7,942 nt of DNA from DAOSVX01 sp964440405 (GCA_964440405.1 CAYTSB010000040.1:1-7942); one strand, 5' to 3'. Counted from the first letter of the stretch, positions 1 through 6,311 are shown. Notes: generated by a model from the sequence alone, not told the origin. A program made the numbers and translations.

Positions 1-5
1 TATAT

Positions 6-896
6 TTATAAAAAATCCCATTTGTTAATTTCCAACAATAAATTTCTAATTTTTTTTCTATAAACTTTTTCTTCTTTGTTCATTAAATAAAAATGACAAT
101 ATCCATTAATTAAGCACCATTTCAATTTTTCCTTATCAAAACTGCCAATCGCATTATAGCCTTGTAAAAAATGTTTTACATCACTAATATTGTCCATAAA
201 ATGTTGAGTCGATCTCAAAATACATGCCCAAGCAATATCTTGTTCTTTAAATCCTTTACCACTATATTCCCAGTCAAGTACGCCACTAATATTTTCTTTT
301 TCCCATAGAATGTTACCATAGTGAAAATCGCCATGAATAAATGTATCAAAATTAATTTCTGGTTTATTCTCGATTAAATAATTCATGTATAAAGAAATAG
401 TTGCATCGAATTTTTTATATTTTTCTTTACTAGGATAATCATTTATAGAACGTTGTTTAGCTTCCGTAAATAGTTTATTGGAAATATTATGAATTGTTGC
501 TAATTCTTTGCCATATTTAACCAAATAATTATTTTTTAATTCTTGATCATTGATTTCTAAAAATATATCAGATAGTCTGCTTCCATTTACTTTCTCTAAA
601 ACAATAAATTTTTTATCCTCTATATTTCCATCTTCAATAACTTTTGGGATCTTTTTATAATAATTATTATCTGCTAATATTTTCAAATGATTTACTTCAG
701 TTTCGAATGCTGCTCTTGTGCTTCTTTCTATTTTCACAAAGGCATTTATTATAGAACTATTATTAATTTCACACTCACACTCTATAACATCATTACCACA
801 GTGCGGAAAACTTATTTGTTTTCTTATTTTAATTTTTTTGAAATTAATATCTTGAGGATCAATGTTTAAATCTCGCCATTTTTCATATATCTTCAT
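6..896 (-). CDS. APH/choline-kinase family phosphotransferase
   Basis: This 296-residue soluble protein has the aminoglycoside phosphotransferase/choline kinase fold, which transfers the ATP gamma-phosphate to a small hydroxylated substrate. The catalytic-loop (Brenner) motif HGDFHYGN is at residues 188-195, with catalytic Asp190 and metal-binding Asn195. The metal-binding Asp of the DFG-equivalent is in GVLDWEYSG (Asp208). The N-lobe has a beta-rich nucleotide region around 34-56, with AFVKIER giving a candidate ATP-binding Lys55, and a hinge-like IVLEKVNG at 98-105. Length is normal for the family. The ATG start is preceded by AGGAGG at 909-914, 12 nt upstream, inside the end of the fragment ORF that stops 6 nt before the start. 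The pair therefore looks like the end of a small operon. No subclass-specific signature is visible. It could be an antibiotic kinase, a homoserine/choline/thiamine-type kinase or a macrolide kinase, so resistance should not be assumed. Confidence 0.88.
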   Translation of the reverse strand: MKIYEKWRDLNIDPQDINFKKIKIRKQISFPHCGNDVIECECEINNSSIINAFVKIERSTRAAFETEVNHLKILADNNYYKKIPKVIEDGNIEDKKFIVLEKVNGSRLSDIFLEINDQELKNNYLVKYGKELATIHNISNKLFTEAKQRSINDYPSKEKYKKFDATISLYMNYLIENKPEINFDTFIHGDFHYGNILWEKENISGVLDWEYSGKGFKEQDIAWACILRSTQHFMDNISDVKHFLQGYNAIGSFDKEKLKWCLINGYCHFYLMNKEEKVYRKKIRNLLLEINKWDFL

Positions 897-902
897 TATT
901 AA

Positions 903-1106
903 TCAGAGCCTCCTGTTTCTTTCAAAAATCATATTTTTCGAAAAAATTGCTGCTGTCGCATTATCTTTTCTACCTACTATTTTATCATAATATTCTGATA
1001 AATCTAAGCCCTTATTTGTCGAATTAAATTGTATTGCTTGATCTACCATAATTTCTGATAAATTAATATCATTTTCAAAATTATTTATCAGATAATTTTT
1101 TAAACT
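903..1106 (-). pseudogene. C-terminal fragment of an unidentified gene
   Basis: An open frame of 67 codons ends in TGA 6 nt before the phosphotransferase. It reads like real protein: mixed charged and hydrophobic, with segments LSEIMVDQAIQF and LDLSEYYDKIVGRKDNATAA and a basic end FERNRRL. It lacks a usable beginning. The frame opens right after a stop at 1107-1109, and its first in-frame ATG (1047-1049) has no ribosome site and would give only 48 residues. A short ATG-started peptide of 10 codons (1081-1113) lies in another frame at the same place, compatible with a frameshift or deletion junction. I do not recognise the family. I infer that it is the surviving tail of a gene once co-transcribed with the phosphotransferase. 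A genuine 48-residue small protein is the alternative. Confidence 0.42.
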
Positions 1107-1113
1107 TCAACAT

Positions 1114-1155
1114 AAAAACTGTACTCTTTTAACTTAATATTTGTGAAAAAAGTAC
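1114..1155 (-). terminator. Possible AT-rich hairpin terminator
   Basis: Read on the minus strand, GTACTTTTTT (1155-1146) pairs with AAAAGAGTAC (1130-1121). This gives a 10-bp stem with one G-U pair and a 15-nt loop, followed by a run of five T at 1118-1114. The stem is AT-rich, so it is weak. It sits between the tRNA terminator and the fragment ORF and could be a second terminator or part of the junction where the upstream gene was lost. Confidence 0.3.
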
Positions 1156-1173
1156 AATCTGCGACCGACATAT

Positions 1174-1215
1174 AAAAACACGAACCTTATAGTATTAATT
1201 ACTACTTGATTCGTG
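1174..1215 (-). terminator. Intrinsic terminator of tRNA-Gly
   Basis: On the minus strand CACGAA (1215-1210) pairs with TTCGTG (1184-1179), and the inner arms TAGTA and TACTA (1204-1200 with 1194-1190) continue the stem around an ATTAA loop. The structure is about 16 bp with two A-A mismatches and G-U pairs, followed directly by TTTTT at 1178-1174. It lies 13 nt downstream of the tRNA CCA end and isolates the tRNA from the fragment and phosphotransferase genes. Confidence 0.75.
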
Positions 1216-1228
1216 AGTTCTTTTAAAC

Positions 1229-1303
1229 TGGAGCAAGTGACCGGAATCGAACCGGCATCCTAACCTTGGCAAGGTCATATTCTAACCGTTGAACTACACC
1301 TGC
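1229..1303 (-). tRNA. tRNA-Gly (anticodon GCC), CCA encoded
   Basis: A complete 75-nt cloverleaf. The acceptor stem GCAGGTG/CACTTGC has seven pairs with one G-U. The D stem is GTTC/GAAT. The anticodon stem TGACC/GGTTA encloses the loop TTGCCAA, which places anticodon GCC at positions 34-36 (reads GGC, and GGU by wobble). A 4-nt variable loop and T arm GCCGG-TTCGATT-CCGGT follow. The discriminator base is U73, usual for bacterial tRNA-Gly, and the CCA tail is encoded at 1231-1229. It appears as a single tRNA unit with its own promoter and terminator. Confidence 0.97.
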
Positions 1304-1316
1304 GATTACATAAAAT

Positions 1317-1345
1317 ATAATATCAGAAAGAATTGCTTTAATCAA
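1317..1345 (-). promoter_or_regulatory. Sigma-A-type promoter of tRNA-Gly
   Basis: On the minus strand a -35 of TTGATT (1345-1340) and a -10 of TATTAT (1322-1317) are separated by exactly 17 bp. The -10 ends 13 nt before the first tRNA base, giving a predicted 5' leader of about 7 nt, as expected for a stable-RNA gene. Confidence 0.65.
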
Positions 1346-1372
1346 GGATTTTCTAAAAATAATCATGTAATT

Positions 1373-1422
1373 TTCACAGCATCTACACATTTTAGTAATA
1401 ATATTTAATATGAAATGGAGGA
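1373..1422 (+). promoter_or_regulatory. Weak promoter and ribosome site of the ABC operon
   Basis: A strong ribosome site GGAGGA (1417-1422) sits 4-5 nt before the permease ATG and fixes that start. Promoter candidates are weak: TTCACA (1373-1378) with AATAAT (1397-1402) at 18 bp, or TACACA (1384-1389) with TAATAT (1406-1411) at 16 bp. No operator repeat is visible in the 122-bp spacer shared with the divergent tRNA promoter. Confidence 0.35.
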
Positions 1423-1425
1423 ATT

Positions 1426-2928
1426 ATGTATATTCTTAAAAATGCTTTTATTTCTATTTTTAGAAATAAGGGTAGAAATATTTTAATGGCAATCATTATT
1501 ACCGTTATCGCATGTGCTTCAGCCATAACTTTAGCAATAATGAATTCAGCCAACAACTTAGTTACAGCATATAAAAATAAATATAACATTGAAGCAACTA
1601 TATCCTTTAACCGAGAAAAATTAATGGGAACTTTTACTCCCGGAGAAGATAATAATGAAACTAATATTAATACTTTTAATGAGTTGCAATCCTTATCAGT
1701 AGATAATATTAATACTTATGGAAATAGTGAGTATGTTAAATATTTTTATTATACTTATGAAATAGGAATAGATGGTAATAGTATTAACCCAGCCACCGAT
1801 TCACTAGAAAAAGTAACTACTGAAAGTAAAACTACAACCAAAGGTCCAATGGGACCAGATGGAAGGCCAGGAAGAGAAACGACTGCCACAACAAAAGTGG
1901 AAGAAATCAAAAATATGCGTGGTCAAAATGGTGAATTTAATTTAATTGGCTATAGTTCTTATGAAGGTATGAGTAATTTTATTAATGGAACTTATACAAT
2001 TAAGGAAGGATCAGTTAGCGAAGATTTTGATAGTTATAATTGTGTTATTAATGAAGAATTAGCAACTTTAAATGAAATAGCTGTTGGAGATACCATTACT
2101 CTAAAAAGTGTTAATGATGAAGATTTAACTTATAAATTAACGGTAACAGGTATTTATACTGATAATGACAACGAATCAAGCAATATGAATCAAATGTATT
2201 CAAATTCTGTTAATACAATTATTACTAATGTTACAGTTATTAATGCTATATCTAGTGCTGATGAAGATTTAAATGTGACCACTACTCCTACTTTTATCTT
2301 AAATAATGAAGATGATATTACTAAATTTAGTACAGAAGTTAGTGAAAAAGGTTTAAGTGAATATTTGCAGGTAACAACTAATATTGACACAATTCAGAGT
2401 GAAACTAAATCCATTCAAAATGTTTCAACATTTGCTTTAACATTTTTAATTATCACTCTAATAATTGGTATCGTTGTCTTGCTTTTTATTAATATGATTA
2501 ATGTTCGTGAAAGAAAATATGAAATTGGAGTTTTAAGAACTATTGGTATGAAAAAAAGTTTAGTAACTTGCCAATTTATATTTGAATTATTAGTAGTAGC
2601 TTTTATTGGTTTAATTTTAGGAGCTGTAATTGGAGCAACATCAAGCGTTAAAGTTGCTAACAAACTATTGGAAAATGAAATTAATAGCGCTACTGAGAGT
2701 AGCGAAAAAATTAATAATAACTTTGGCAGCCGAAACAACAATTTTACATTTAATATGAATGGCGTCGCTAAAGTAAAACAAGTCGATAATATTAATGCGG
2801 TTGTTAATGTTAAAGTATTATTAGAGTTGATGAGCATAGGAATAATATTAACTATTATTAGTGGTTCCTCAGCCATGATTAGCATCGCCAAATTTTCGCC
2901 ACTAACCATTTTAAAGGAGAGAAGTTAA
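1426..2928 (+). CDS. ABC transporter permease, MacB/FtsX type
   Basis: This 500-residue membrane protein is the transmembrane partner of the ATPase that follows. It has a type VII (MacB/FtsX-like) layout: a basic N-tail and TM1 at about 20-41, a large extracytoplasmic domain at about 45-330, TM2 at 333-358, TM3 at 385-405, an Asn-rich outer loop, and TM4 at 464-486. After TM2, RERKYEIGVLRTIGMKKSLV (361-380) is the typical FtsX cytoplasmic coupling region that contacts the ATPase, and the C-terminus FSPLTILKERS is also typical. Residues 140-151 form four collagen-like Gly-X-Y triplets flanked by Thr/Lys-rich sequence, probably an extended linker in the outer domain. Family members export peptides, antibiotics or lipids, or transmit force across the envelope; the substrate cannot be read from sequence. 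There is no HlyD-type adaptor next to it. Confidence 0.9.
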   Translation: MYILKNAFISIFRNKGRNILMAIIITVIACASAITLAIMNSANNLVTAYKNKYNIEATISFNREKLMGTFTPGEDNNETNINTFNELQSLSVDNINTYGNSEYVKYFYYTYEIGIDGNSINPATDSLEKVTTESKTTTKGPMGPDGRPGRETTATTKVEEIKNMRGQNGEFNLIGYSSYEGMSNFINGTYTIKEGSVSEDFDSYNCVINEELATLNEIAVGDTITLKSVNDEDLTYKLTVTGIYTDNDNESSNMNQMYSNSVNTIITNVTVINAISSADEDLNVTTTPTFILNNEDDITKFSTEVSEKGLSEYLQVTTNIDTIQSETKSIQNVSTFALTFLIITLIIGIVVLLFINMINVRERKYEIGVLRTIGMKKSLVTCQFIFELLVVAFIGLILGAVIGATSSVKVANKLLENEINSATESSEKINNNFGSRNNNFTFNMNGVAKVKQVDNINAVVNVKVLLELMSIGIILTIISGSSAMISIAKFSPLTILKERS

Positions 2929-2929
2929 G

Positions 2930-3586
2930 ATGAATATATTGCAATTGGATAACATCAGTTATCGCTATGATGATGCCCCTAAAGATGATTATGTTTTTAA
3001 AAATTTATCTTTTAATTTTGAATTAGGAAAAGTTTATGCAATAAAGGGTAAAAGTGGATCTGGTAAAACTACTTTATTATCTTTAATTAGCGGCTTGGAA
3101 AAATGTAAAATCGGCAATGTTTATTATAAAGATAAAAATTTAAATAAAATAAATTTAGATAAATACCGGAACACTAATATCGGAATTGTTTTCCAATCAT
3201 TTAATTTATTACCACATTTAACAGCTATTGAAAATATAATTTTATCAATGGATATCGGTAAATTAAAAATAAAAGATAAGAAAAAAGAAGCTATCAGGTT
3301 ATTAAAATCAGTTGGTTTGGATGAAAAAAAAGGTAAACGACGTGTTTTGAAACTATCCGGTGGAGAACAACAAAGAGTAGCTATTGCGAGAAGCTTATCC
3401 TACAATCCTGATATTATTTTGGCTGATGAACCAACTGGAAACCTAGACAATGAAACCGAGAATGAAATAATGAATATTTTTAAAACTCTAGCTCATAAAG
3501 AAAATAAGTGTGTTATAATCGTAACACACTCACCAAACATAACAAAAGATGTTGACATCATTTATGAACTTAAAAACAAAAATTAA
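2930..3586 (+). CDS. ABC transporter ATP-binding protein, MacB/LolD type
   Basis: This 218-residue cytoplasmic ATPase powers the permease encoded 1 nt upstream. All nucleotide-binding motifs are intact: Walker A GKSGSGKT (40-47), Q-loop VFQSFNLLP with Gln89, signature LSGGEQQR (142-149), Walker B ILADEP (163-168) followed by D-loop NLD (171-173), and the H-loop His200 in IIVTHS. Length and motif spacing match the MacB/LolD/FtsE group. The ATG has AAGGAG (2914-2919) 10 nt upstream, inside the end of the permease gene, so the two are translated together. The gene ends directly against the stop codon of the convergent LysM gene, with no terminator between them. Confidence 0.96.
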   Translation: MNILQLDNISYRYDDAPKDDYVFKNLSFNFELGKVYAIKGKSGSGKTTLLSLISGLEKCKIGNVYYKDKNLNKINLDKYRNTNIGIVFQSFNLLPHLTAIENIILSMDIGKLKIKDKKKEAIRLLKSVGLDEKKGKRRVLKLSGGEQQRVAIARSLSYNPDIILADEPTGNLDNETENEIMNIFKTLAHKENKCVIIVTHSPNITKDVDIIYELKNKN

Positions 3587-3940
3587 TTATTTACGATTAA
3601 CTAATACTTGCCCTTCCATTAAATAAATTGCATCATTATTGTCAATTAATTTAGGAATACTTGTTTTAAAACGATCAGCAACAGTATTTAAAGTATCTCC
3701 TTCAGCTGTTATATAATAACTGTAGCCACTTTTAGGAATTAATAGCTGTTGCCCGGGATAAATATAATCTGATAGTTCCAAACCGTTCATACTTGCAAGT
3801 AATTCCGGATTAATATTATATCTTAAAGCAATCTGGTATAGTGTATCTCCTTTTTCAATAGTGTAGTATTCAAAGTATTGTTCTTTATTTTTAGGTGTTA
3901 TGACATTATTGACTCTTTCTTCATATTGATTATAATACAT
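3587..3940 (-). CDS. Double-LysM-domain protein without signal peptide
   Basis: This 117-residue protein is almost entirely two LysM repeats. Repeat 1 at about 25-70 (YYTIEKGDTLYQIA ... YPGQQLLIP) is canonical. Repeat 2 at about 75-115 (YYITAEGDTLNTVADRF ... MEGQVLV) is more diverged and lacks the usual proline end. LysM domains bind N-acetylglucosamine-containing glycans such as peptidoglycan. No N-terminal hydrophobic segment or catalytic domain is present, so it would have to act inside the cell, for example on a spore cortex or coat from the mother-cell side as in SafA-type proteins, or be exported by another route. The spore role is inference. The ribosome site AGGAGG (3952-3947) lies in a hairpin 45 nt after the upstream gene. 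It is probably the last gene of the minus-strand unit. Confidence 0.87.
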   Translation of the reverse strand: MYYNQYEERVNNVITPKNKEQYFEYYTIEKGDTLYQIALRYNINPELLASMNGLELSDYIYPGQQLLIPKSGYSYYITAEGDTLNTVADRFKTSIPKLIDNNDAIYLMEGQVLVNRK

Positions 3941-3981
3941 AAAAAACCTCCTAATATAAATTATGTTGGAGGCTTTTTTTT
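3941..3981 (-). promoter_or_regulatory. Hairpin sequestering the LysM ribosome site
   Basis: On the minus strand CCTCC (3972-3968) is complementary to GGAGG (3951-3947), the ribosome site of the LysM gene. Eight A on the outer 5' side (3981-3974) can pair with the six T on the outer 3' side (3946-3941), with one bulged G at 3973. The GGAGG plus T6 arrangement also resembles an intrinsic terminator ending just before the ATG at 3940. The element could lower both read-through and translation of LysM. No aptamer-like sequence is visible upstream, as the gap to the previous stop is only 45 nt. Confidence 0.5.
3945..3981 (+). terminator. Plus-strand terminator (same hairpin)
   Basis: Read on the plus strand the same inverted repeat is CCTCC (3947-3951), a 16-nt loop, GGAGG (3968-3972), one C and eight T (3974-3981), a conventional intrinsic terminator. 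It is the first convincing plus-strand terminator after the ABC operon ends at 3586. This would make the ABC transcript run antisense through the whole LysM gene. Confidence 0.55.
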
Positions 3982-3985
3982 GCTA

Positions 3986-5035
3986 TTAATAAATGAATAT
4001 TTTATTCTTATAATTAAAATTCCATTCAAATCTTTTTAATAATTTAACTTCGCCATGTTCAGGATTATAAACATATAATGTATCTTCTTTAAAGTAATAA
4101 ATATCAGCTTTATCTATCTGATAAACTTTAATGTTTTCATAATCAGCAACTTGCGTAACAATATTACTATCTAAATATTTTAAATAAATTGCATCATTTT
4201 CTAAATAATAATGATAAATATTCAAATATTCAAATTTTAACTCTTCATTAATTAATTTGGTAATACTAATATCTTGCCAGCCATTTTTATAAATTGTACC
4301 TAATTGGTTCTGGCTAGCAATTATTTCTATTCTTTTTTTGTAAGGGTTAATTCTATATTCTTTTTGATATTTATTGTCTACTAAATATATATTTTTATCC
4401 ATAACACCTAGAATATAACTATCATTAGAAATTGTATACTCTATTTCCCAACTATCTATTTTATTGTTTTTAGAATTATAGATATATATTTTATTAAATT
4501 CATAGCCAGTTTCTAAATCTGGAATAATTAACAAGTCATTAATTTTAGTAAATAAGTTAGTTTCATAAGCATCACTGTCAAAAATCTTAATTTTATCCTG
4601 ATTGGTATTACTAATATTTAAAATGTTTTTATAATCCCAAATCAAAAATTTAAAATTATTTATATCATAAATAGTAAGATCTTGATATTTTTTTTCAATA
4701 TAAGGACCTACAATATTATAAATATTTTTATTATAGTCTTCAATATTACAAATTTCTCTTTGAGAATCATCTTTTAGTTTAATAATCAAACAATTATTTT
4801 CGGTTTCAATTTTTTTAATATATTTCCTTGAAGTTGTATATTTATATTCTTTAATAAAATCATATTTATTATCAATTACAAAGTAATATACATTTTCTTT
4901 TTTTAAGTATTTCTCAACAATATTATAATCATCAATTACATATTCCTCAGTATAATCATGTGGTTTAAAGTAAAAGTATAAAAACAAAGAGAAAGTTATA
5001 ATGATTATTGACATCAATAAAACTAATTTTTTCAT
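3986..5035 (-). CDS. Membrane-anchored beta-rich protein, unknown function
   Basis: I do not recognise this 349-residue protein. It starts MKKLVLLMSIIIITFSLFLY, one hydrophobic N-terminal segment (about 4-23). There is no lipobox cysteine, so it is a signal anchor with the rest outside the cell. The remainder is rich in Tyr, Ile, Lys and Asn and made of short alternating strands that recur as loose units, for example NKIYIYNSKNNKI (181-193), KNIYLVDNKYQKEYRINP (214-231), DAIYLKYLDS (281-290), and DIYYFKEDTLYVYN (311-324). Such a pattern suggests a beta-propeller-like or DUF5050-like repeat, but this is inference. Only two cysteines (82 and 96) are present, possibly a disulfide partner for the redox protein encoded two genes upstream. 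Its ATG follows the previous stop by one base with no clear ribosome site, implying translational coupling. Confidence 0.8.
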   Translation of the reverse strand: MKKLVLLMSIIIITFSLFLYFYFKPHDYTEEYVIDDYNIVEKYLKKENVYYFVIDNKYDFIKEYKYTTSRKYIKKIETENNCLIIKLKDDSQREICNIEDYNKNIYNIVGPYIEKKYQDLTIYDINNFKFLIWDYKNILNISNTNQDKIKIFDSDAYETNLFTKINDLLIIPDLETGYEFNKIYIYNSKNNKIDSWEIEYTISNDSYILGVMDKNIYLVDNKYQKEYRINPYKKRIEIIASQNQLGTIYKNGWQDISITKLINEELKFEYLNIYHYYLENDAIYLKYLDSNIVTQVADYENIKVYQIDKADIYYFKEDTLYVYNPEHGEVKLLKRFEWNFNYKNKIFIY

Positions 5036-5036
5036 T

Positions 5037-5483
5037 TTATAAGCCGCTATTACTTGGATGTATATATTTCTTTTTTTCTTCCATCATAAATTCTGAAACT
5101 CTGGTTTCAATTTCATCTAAGCCACTTTTGGCAACATTAGAAAAACAGATTAACTCTTTTACGGTATCAATTGTAACTCCGCCCCAGAACAATCCCTGTC
5201 TTAATTTTAAATCATTAAATAAATCAGGAGTTACTGATATTAAAAAATATCCAAATAACAATCTTTTGCTAGCAATTAAAATTCTTTTGTTAGTTAATGC
5301 AAATACATAAGTATGGCATAATTCAAAAAGATCATTGTTTTTTTGAGCTGCAAAAGCAAAAGTAACTTCTTCTTCTGAATTTAAATGTTTTTCTATAACT
5401 GCACAATGTTTTTTTGTTCGCCAGGCTATCGATCCTGGGAATTTAATTCTAAATTCTTGTAATACTTCATAAACAGTTTTCAT
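5037..5483 (-). CDS. Bacterial PH-domain (YokE-like) protein
   Basis: This 148-residue protein has no signal peptide or membrane segment. The core at about 38-130 resembles the bacterial PH-like domain of the YokE type: strand FAAQKNN, then HTYVFALTNKRILIASKRLL (57-76), whose 'ALTNKRILIA' is the hallmark strand of the family, then GVTIDTVKELICFSN, and a closing amphipathic helix DEIETRVSEFMMEEKKK (123-139). Bacterial PH domains are mostly protein-binding or membrane-surface modules of poorly known function. The start is an ATG with the ribosome site AGGTGA (5492-5487) overlapping the stop codon of the thioredoxin gene 7 nt upstream. The next gene begins 1 nt after its stop, so it sits in the middle of an operon. 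An adaptor role for the flanking membrane proteins is inference. Confidence 0.75.
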   Translation of the reverse strand: MKTVYEVLQEFRIKFPGSIAWRTKKHCAVIEKHLNSEEEVTFAFAAQKNNDLFELCHTYVFALTNKRILIASKRLLFGYFLISVTPDLFNDLKLRQGLFWGGVTIDTVKELICFSNVAKSGLDEIETRVSEFMMEEKKKYIHPSNSGL

Positions 5484-5490
5484 ATTTCAC

Positions 5491-6261
5491 CTACTCTATA
5501 ACTTTATTTTCTTTTAATTTGCTAATTAATTCTTCAGCATCAACATATGTTTTGATACTGTCAATTATTTTACCATTCTTAGTAATTATTGTATACGGAG
5601 TACTAAAAGAGTTAAATGCTTGATTTAAAGCTTTTATTTTATTTTTATCAGCATCTTTTAAAAGATCATACTCTAAATAATAAATATTGATATCTTCTGT
5701 ATAAACCACTTCGTTAAGAACTTCTTTATAATCTATACAAAGACTACAGTTTGATTTGCCAATAACTAAAGCGTTAATAATAGGACTTTTATAGTGTTCA
5801 ATAAATTCATCGACATCTATTATTGTATAATAAACAGGGGTTGCATTGTATTTAATATAAAGATCTTCCAGTTCATCAGTTTCACCAATTTTAACTCCAA
5901 CAATTTCTCCTTCTTTAATAAATAAAAAAGTTGGCGTTCCCATTGTGGATAAACGAGAATCTAAAGCTTTAAGTTCTTTTTGCTCAGTGGCAGTCATTTT
6001 AGAATAATCTAAGTAATAAATTTTTTCACCGTATTTTTTATAAATACTGGCTAAAGCCGGCTGCATATTCTGACAATGCTTACAACTGGCATAGCCAATA
6101 TAAACAAATGAAAACTCTTCTTTCTGGGTTATATTTTTTAACTCTTTAAAATTAATTTTAGTGTATATAGTATTATTGGCAGCTAAAATAGGTACTAAGA
6201 TAACTAAAGCAAGAATCCCTATCGTAATTAGCCAGCCAATCCATTTTTTGTTTTTTTTCAT
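5491..6261 (-). CDS. Membrane-anchored tandem thioredoxin-like protein
   Basis: This 256-residue protein has one N-terminal transmembrane segment (about 8-28, after a basic MKKNKK tail), then two thioredoxin-like domains predicted to lie outside the cell. Domain 1 (about 36-140) has the active site YASCKHC (Cys60 and Cys63) and the cis-proline loop GTPTFLFI (Pro110). Domain 2 (about 145-250) has SNCSLC (Cys172 and Cys175) and STPYTII (Pro222). Both active sites and both cis-prolines are intact, so both halves could be redox-active in thiol-disulfide exchange. Domain 1 recalls the bacteriocin-transport-accessory/PedC group of thioredoxins. It is the first gene after the promoter at 6283-6311. 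A modest ribosome site AGGG (6276-6273) precedes the ATG by about 11 nt. Its substrates may be encoded nearby, as the propeller-like protein two genes down has two cysteines. Confidence 0.85.
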   Translation of the reverse strand: MKKNKKWIGWLITIGILALVILVPILAANNTIYTKINFKELKNITQKEEFSFVYIGYASCKHCQNMQPALASIYKKYGEKIYYLDYSKMTATEQKELKALDSRLSTMGTPTFLFIKEGEIVGVKIGETDELEDLYIKYNATPVYYTIIDVDEFIEHYKSPIINALVIGKSNCSLCIDYKEVLNEVVYTEDINIYYLEYDLLKDADKNKIKALNQAFNSFSTPYTIITKNGKIIDSIKTYVDAEELISKLKENKVIE

Positions 6262-6282
6262 TTTACATCAATCCCTAATAAT

Positions 6283-6311
6283 ATTTTAAATCATTTAGTG
6301 TTTTTTTTCAA
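6283..6311 (-). promoter_or_regulatory. Promoter of the thioredoxin/PH/LysM operon
   Basis: On the minus strand the -35 TTGAAA (6311-6306) and -10 TAAAAT (6288-6283) are spaced by 17 bp, a good sigma-A match. The predicted start near 6276 leaves a leader of about 15 nt before the ATG at 6261. The stretch is embedded in the 84-bp divergent spacer shared with the alkylation-repair gene. Confidence 0.65.

Noticed and set aside
687..869. Plus-strand open frame opposite the phosphotransferase
   Set aside because: Cys/Phe/Tyr-rich shadow translation with no ribosome site; the opposite strand is a good kinase-fold match.
1081..1113. Ten-codon ATG-started peptide before the fragment ORF
   Set aside because: Too short and without a ribosome site to call a leader peptide; kept only as a possible sign of a frameshift junction.
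1229..1303. Duplicate of the tRNA-Gly 3' end as an attachment site
   Set aside because: No second copy of the T-arm/acceptor sequence was seen in the window, and no integrase gene is present.
1392..1589. Minus-strand open frame over the start of the permease
   Set aside because: Complement of the first transmembrane segment, which gives artificial hydrophobic residues; no ribosome site or family pattern.
2415..2909. Long minus-strand open frame (164 codons) within the permease gene
   Set aside because: It mirrors the hydrophobic transmembrane codons of the permease and lacks a ribosome site. The plus-strand frame has a clear family match.
3542..3561. Small hairpin with T4 on the minus strand as a LysM terminator
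   Set aside because: Only a 4-bp GATG/CATC stem inside the ATPase coding region with a short T-run; too weak to call.
5008..5310. Plus-strand open frame opposite the PH-domain gene
   Set aside because: Low-complexity translation, no ribosome site, and the opposite strand carries a recognisable PH-like domain in a tight operon.
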